A stretch of DNA of 5,465 nt from Opitutaceae bacterium (GTDB lineage: Bacteria > Verrucomicrobiota > Verrucomicrobiae > Opitutales > Opitutaceae). The DNA lies in assembly GCA_031266495.1 (NCBI GenBank), contig JAISAX010000658.1, positions 1 to 5,465 on the forward strand. Reading direction: 5' to 3'. A program made the position numbers and the translations under genes. The stretch's first letter is position 1, and every line of letters starts with the position of its first letter. The notes beneath the pieces are model-generated. The model did not search any database, had not been told where the DNA came from, and saw only the letters and a program-made list of their open reading frames with translations. This document shows, piece after piece, positions 5,188 to 5,465 of this stretch.

Positions 5188-5364
5188 TCATACTTTTTGT
5201 ATCGGGATTTCGGGAACATATGCGATGCCCGCGAGGACCTGTCGCAACGGAAGATACGCCAATACCGTTCGTCCGCCTGGCGCGGGCGTCGCAAGCGACG
5301 CCCCTAAGGTCGAGCCGCGTAACATCGGCAGGTAACCAGAAAAATCAAGGGAATGGTGGTGCAT
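5188..5364 (-). CDS. Possible small hypothetical protein, 58 residues
   Basis: A minus-strand ATG at 5364 opens a 58-codon frame beginning MHHHSLDFSGYLPMLRG and ending PEIPIQKV at a TGA. AAGGA lies 7 bases before the ATG, a good Shine-Dalgarno and the best in this window. The protein is moderately hydrophobic with no clear membrane helix, signal peptide or known motif. Against it, the frame passes straight through the palindrome at 5284-5303, which belongs to a dispersed hairpin family, and plus-strand frames over the same stretch are also open. I do not recognise it. It may be a chance frame in decayed sequence. Confidence 0.25.
   Translation of the reverse strand: MHHHSLDFSGYLPMLRGSTLGASLATPAPGGRTVLAYLPLRQVLAGIAYVPEIPIQKV
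5284..5303. repeat. Near-perfect 20-bp palindrome GGGCGTCGC-AA-GCGACGCCC
   Basis: Two 9-base arms (5284-5292 and 5295-5303) are exact reverse complements around AA. Its GGCGTCGCA half is shared with the module-2 hairpin at 4966-4974, and the preceding GGCGCGGGCGTC (5279-5290) matches bases 1-12 of the window. It belongs to the dispersed GACGCC hairpin family. Confidence 0.6.
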
Positions 5365-5388
5365 GACTCCGTCCTTGCAAAAGCCGTT

Positions 5389-5465
5389 GGGGGGGGGCCG
5401 CCCGCCCCGGGCCGGCCCCCCCGGCGGCAGGCGGGGGGCCCGGGCCTGCCCGACGGGCCGACCAG
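5389..5465. other. Extreme-GC right end, probable low-quality contig terminus
   Basis: A run of nine G (5389-5397) opens a 77-base stretch with only five A/T bases. It is composed of short G and C blocks that can fold on themselves. The composition changes abruptly from the balanced sequence at 5300-5388 and mirrors the C-block left end. No gene or site is supported. Confidence 0.55.

Noticed and set aside
3763..5307. 514-residue + strand open frame
   Set aside because: It is antisense to the SUMF1-domain gene and runs through palindrome array 2. The opposite strand carries a coherent secreted protein.

Overview
The window looks like a small contig from a GC-rich Gram-negative bacterium of the Verrucomicrobiota, possibly near the Opitutaceae. 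Three things suggest this: a PEP-CTERM-anchored SUMF1/FGE-fold protein of the type common in that phylum, very repeat-rich intergenic DNA, and few canonical Shine-Dalgarno sequences. The assignment is inferred from gene content only. Both outer ends (about 1-180 and 5389-5465) are almost pure G/C, including a 51-base C run, and look like low-quality contig ends.

Three credible protein genes lie on the minus strand. In transcription order they are: a secreted, PEP-CTERM-tagged SUMF1-domain protein (3442-4500); a single-pass membrane protein of unknown function with a long extracytoplasmic part (1740-3101); and an auxin-efflux-carrier (AEC) family permease (249-1199). The gaps are 340 and 540 bp, so they need not form one operon, and nothing links their functions. 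A weak 58-codon minus-strand ORF (5188-5364) lies near the right end.

The most striking content is intergenic. Two copies of a composite repeat module lie in opposite orientations (+ strand 1320-1640; - strand 4982-4603). Each has a small GACGCC-type hairpin, then a conserved leader segment that reads PPMP[H/Q]PDQTI, then an array of 14-bp imperfect palindromes with 7-8-bp spacers. The period is 21 bp, or two turns of B-DNA. The palindrome differs between arrays (GGGACGCCCGTCCC versus GCCATGCGCATGGC) while leader and geometry are shared. No cas genes or standard CRISPR dimensions are present. It is best described as an undescribed dispersed palindromic-repeat family.

Other repeats cluster at gene starts: 13-bp tandem repeats before the permease; a 9-bp repeat coding the N-terminus, a GAGAAV polypurine tract and a 10-bp-arm hairpin at the membrane-protein gene; and 8-bp and 12-bp repeats on either side of the start of the secreted-protein gene. 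A separate element with 12-bp terminal inverted repeats (3331-3431) shares its right-half landmarks with the left end of the window.
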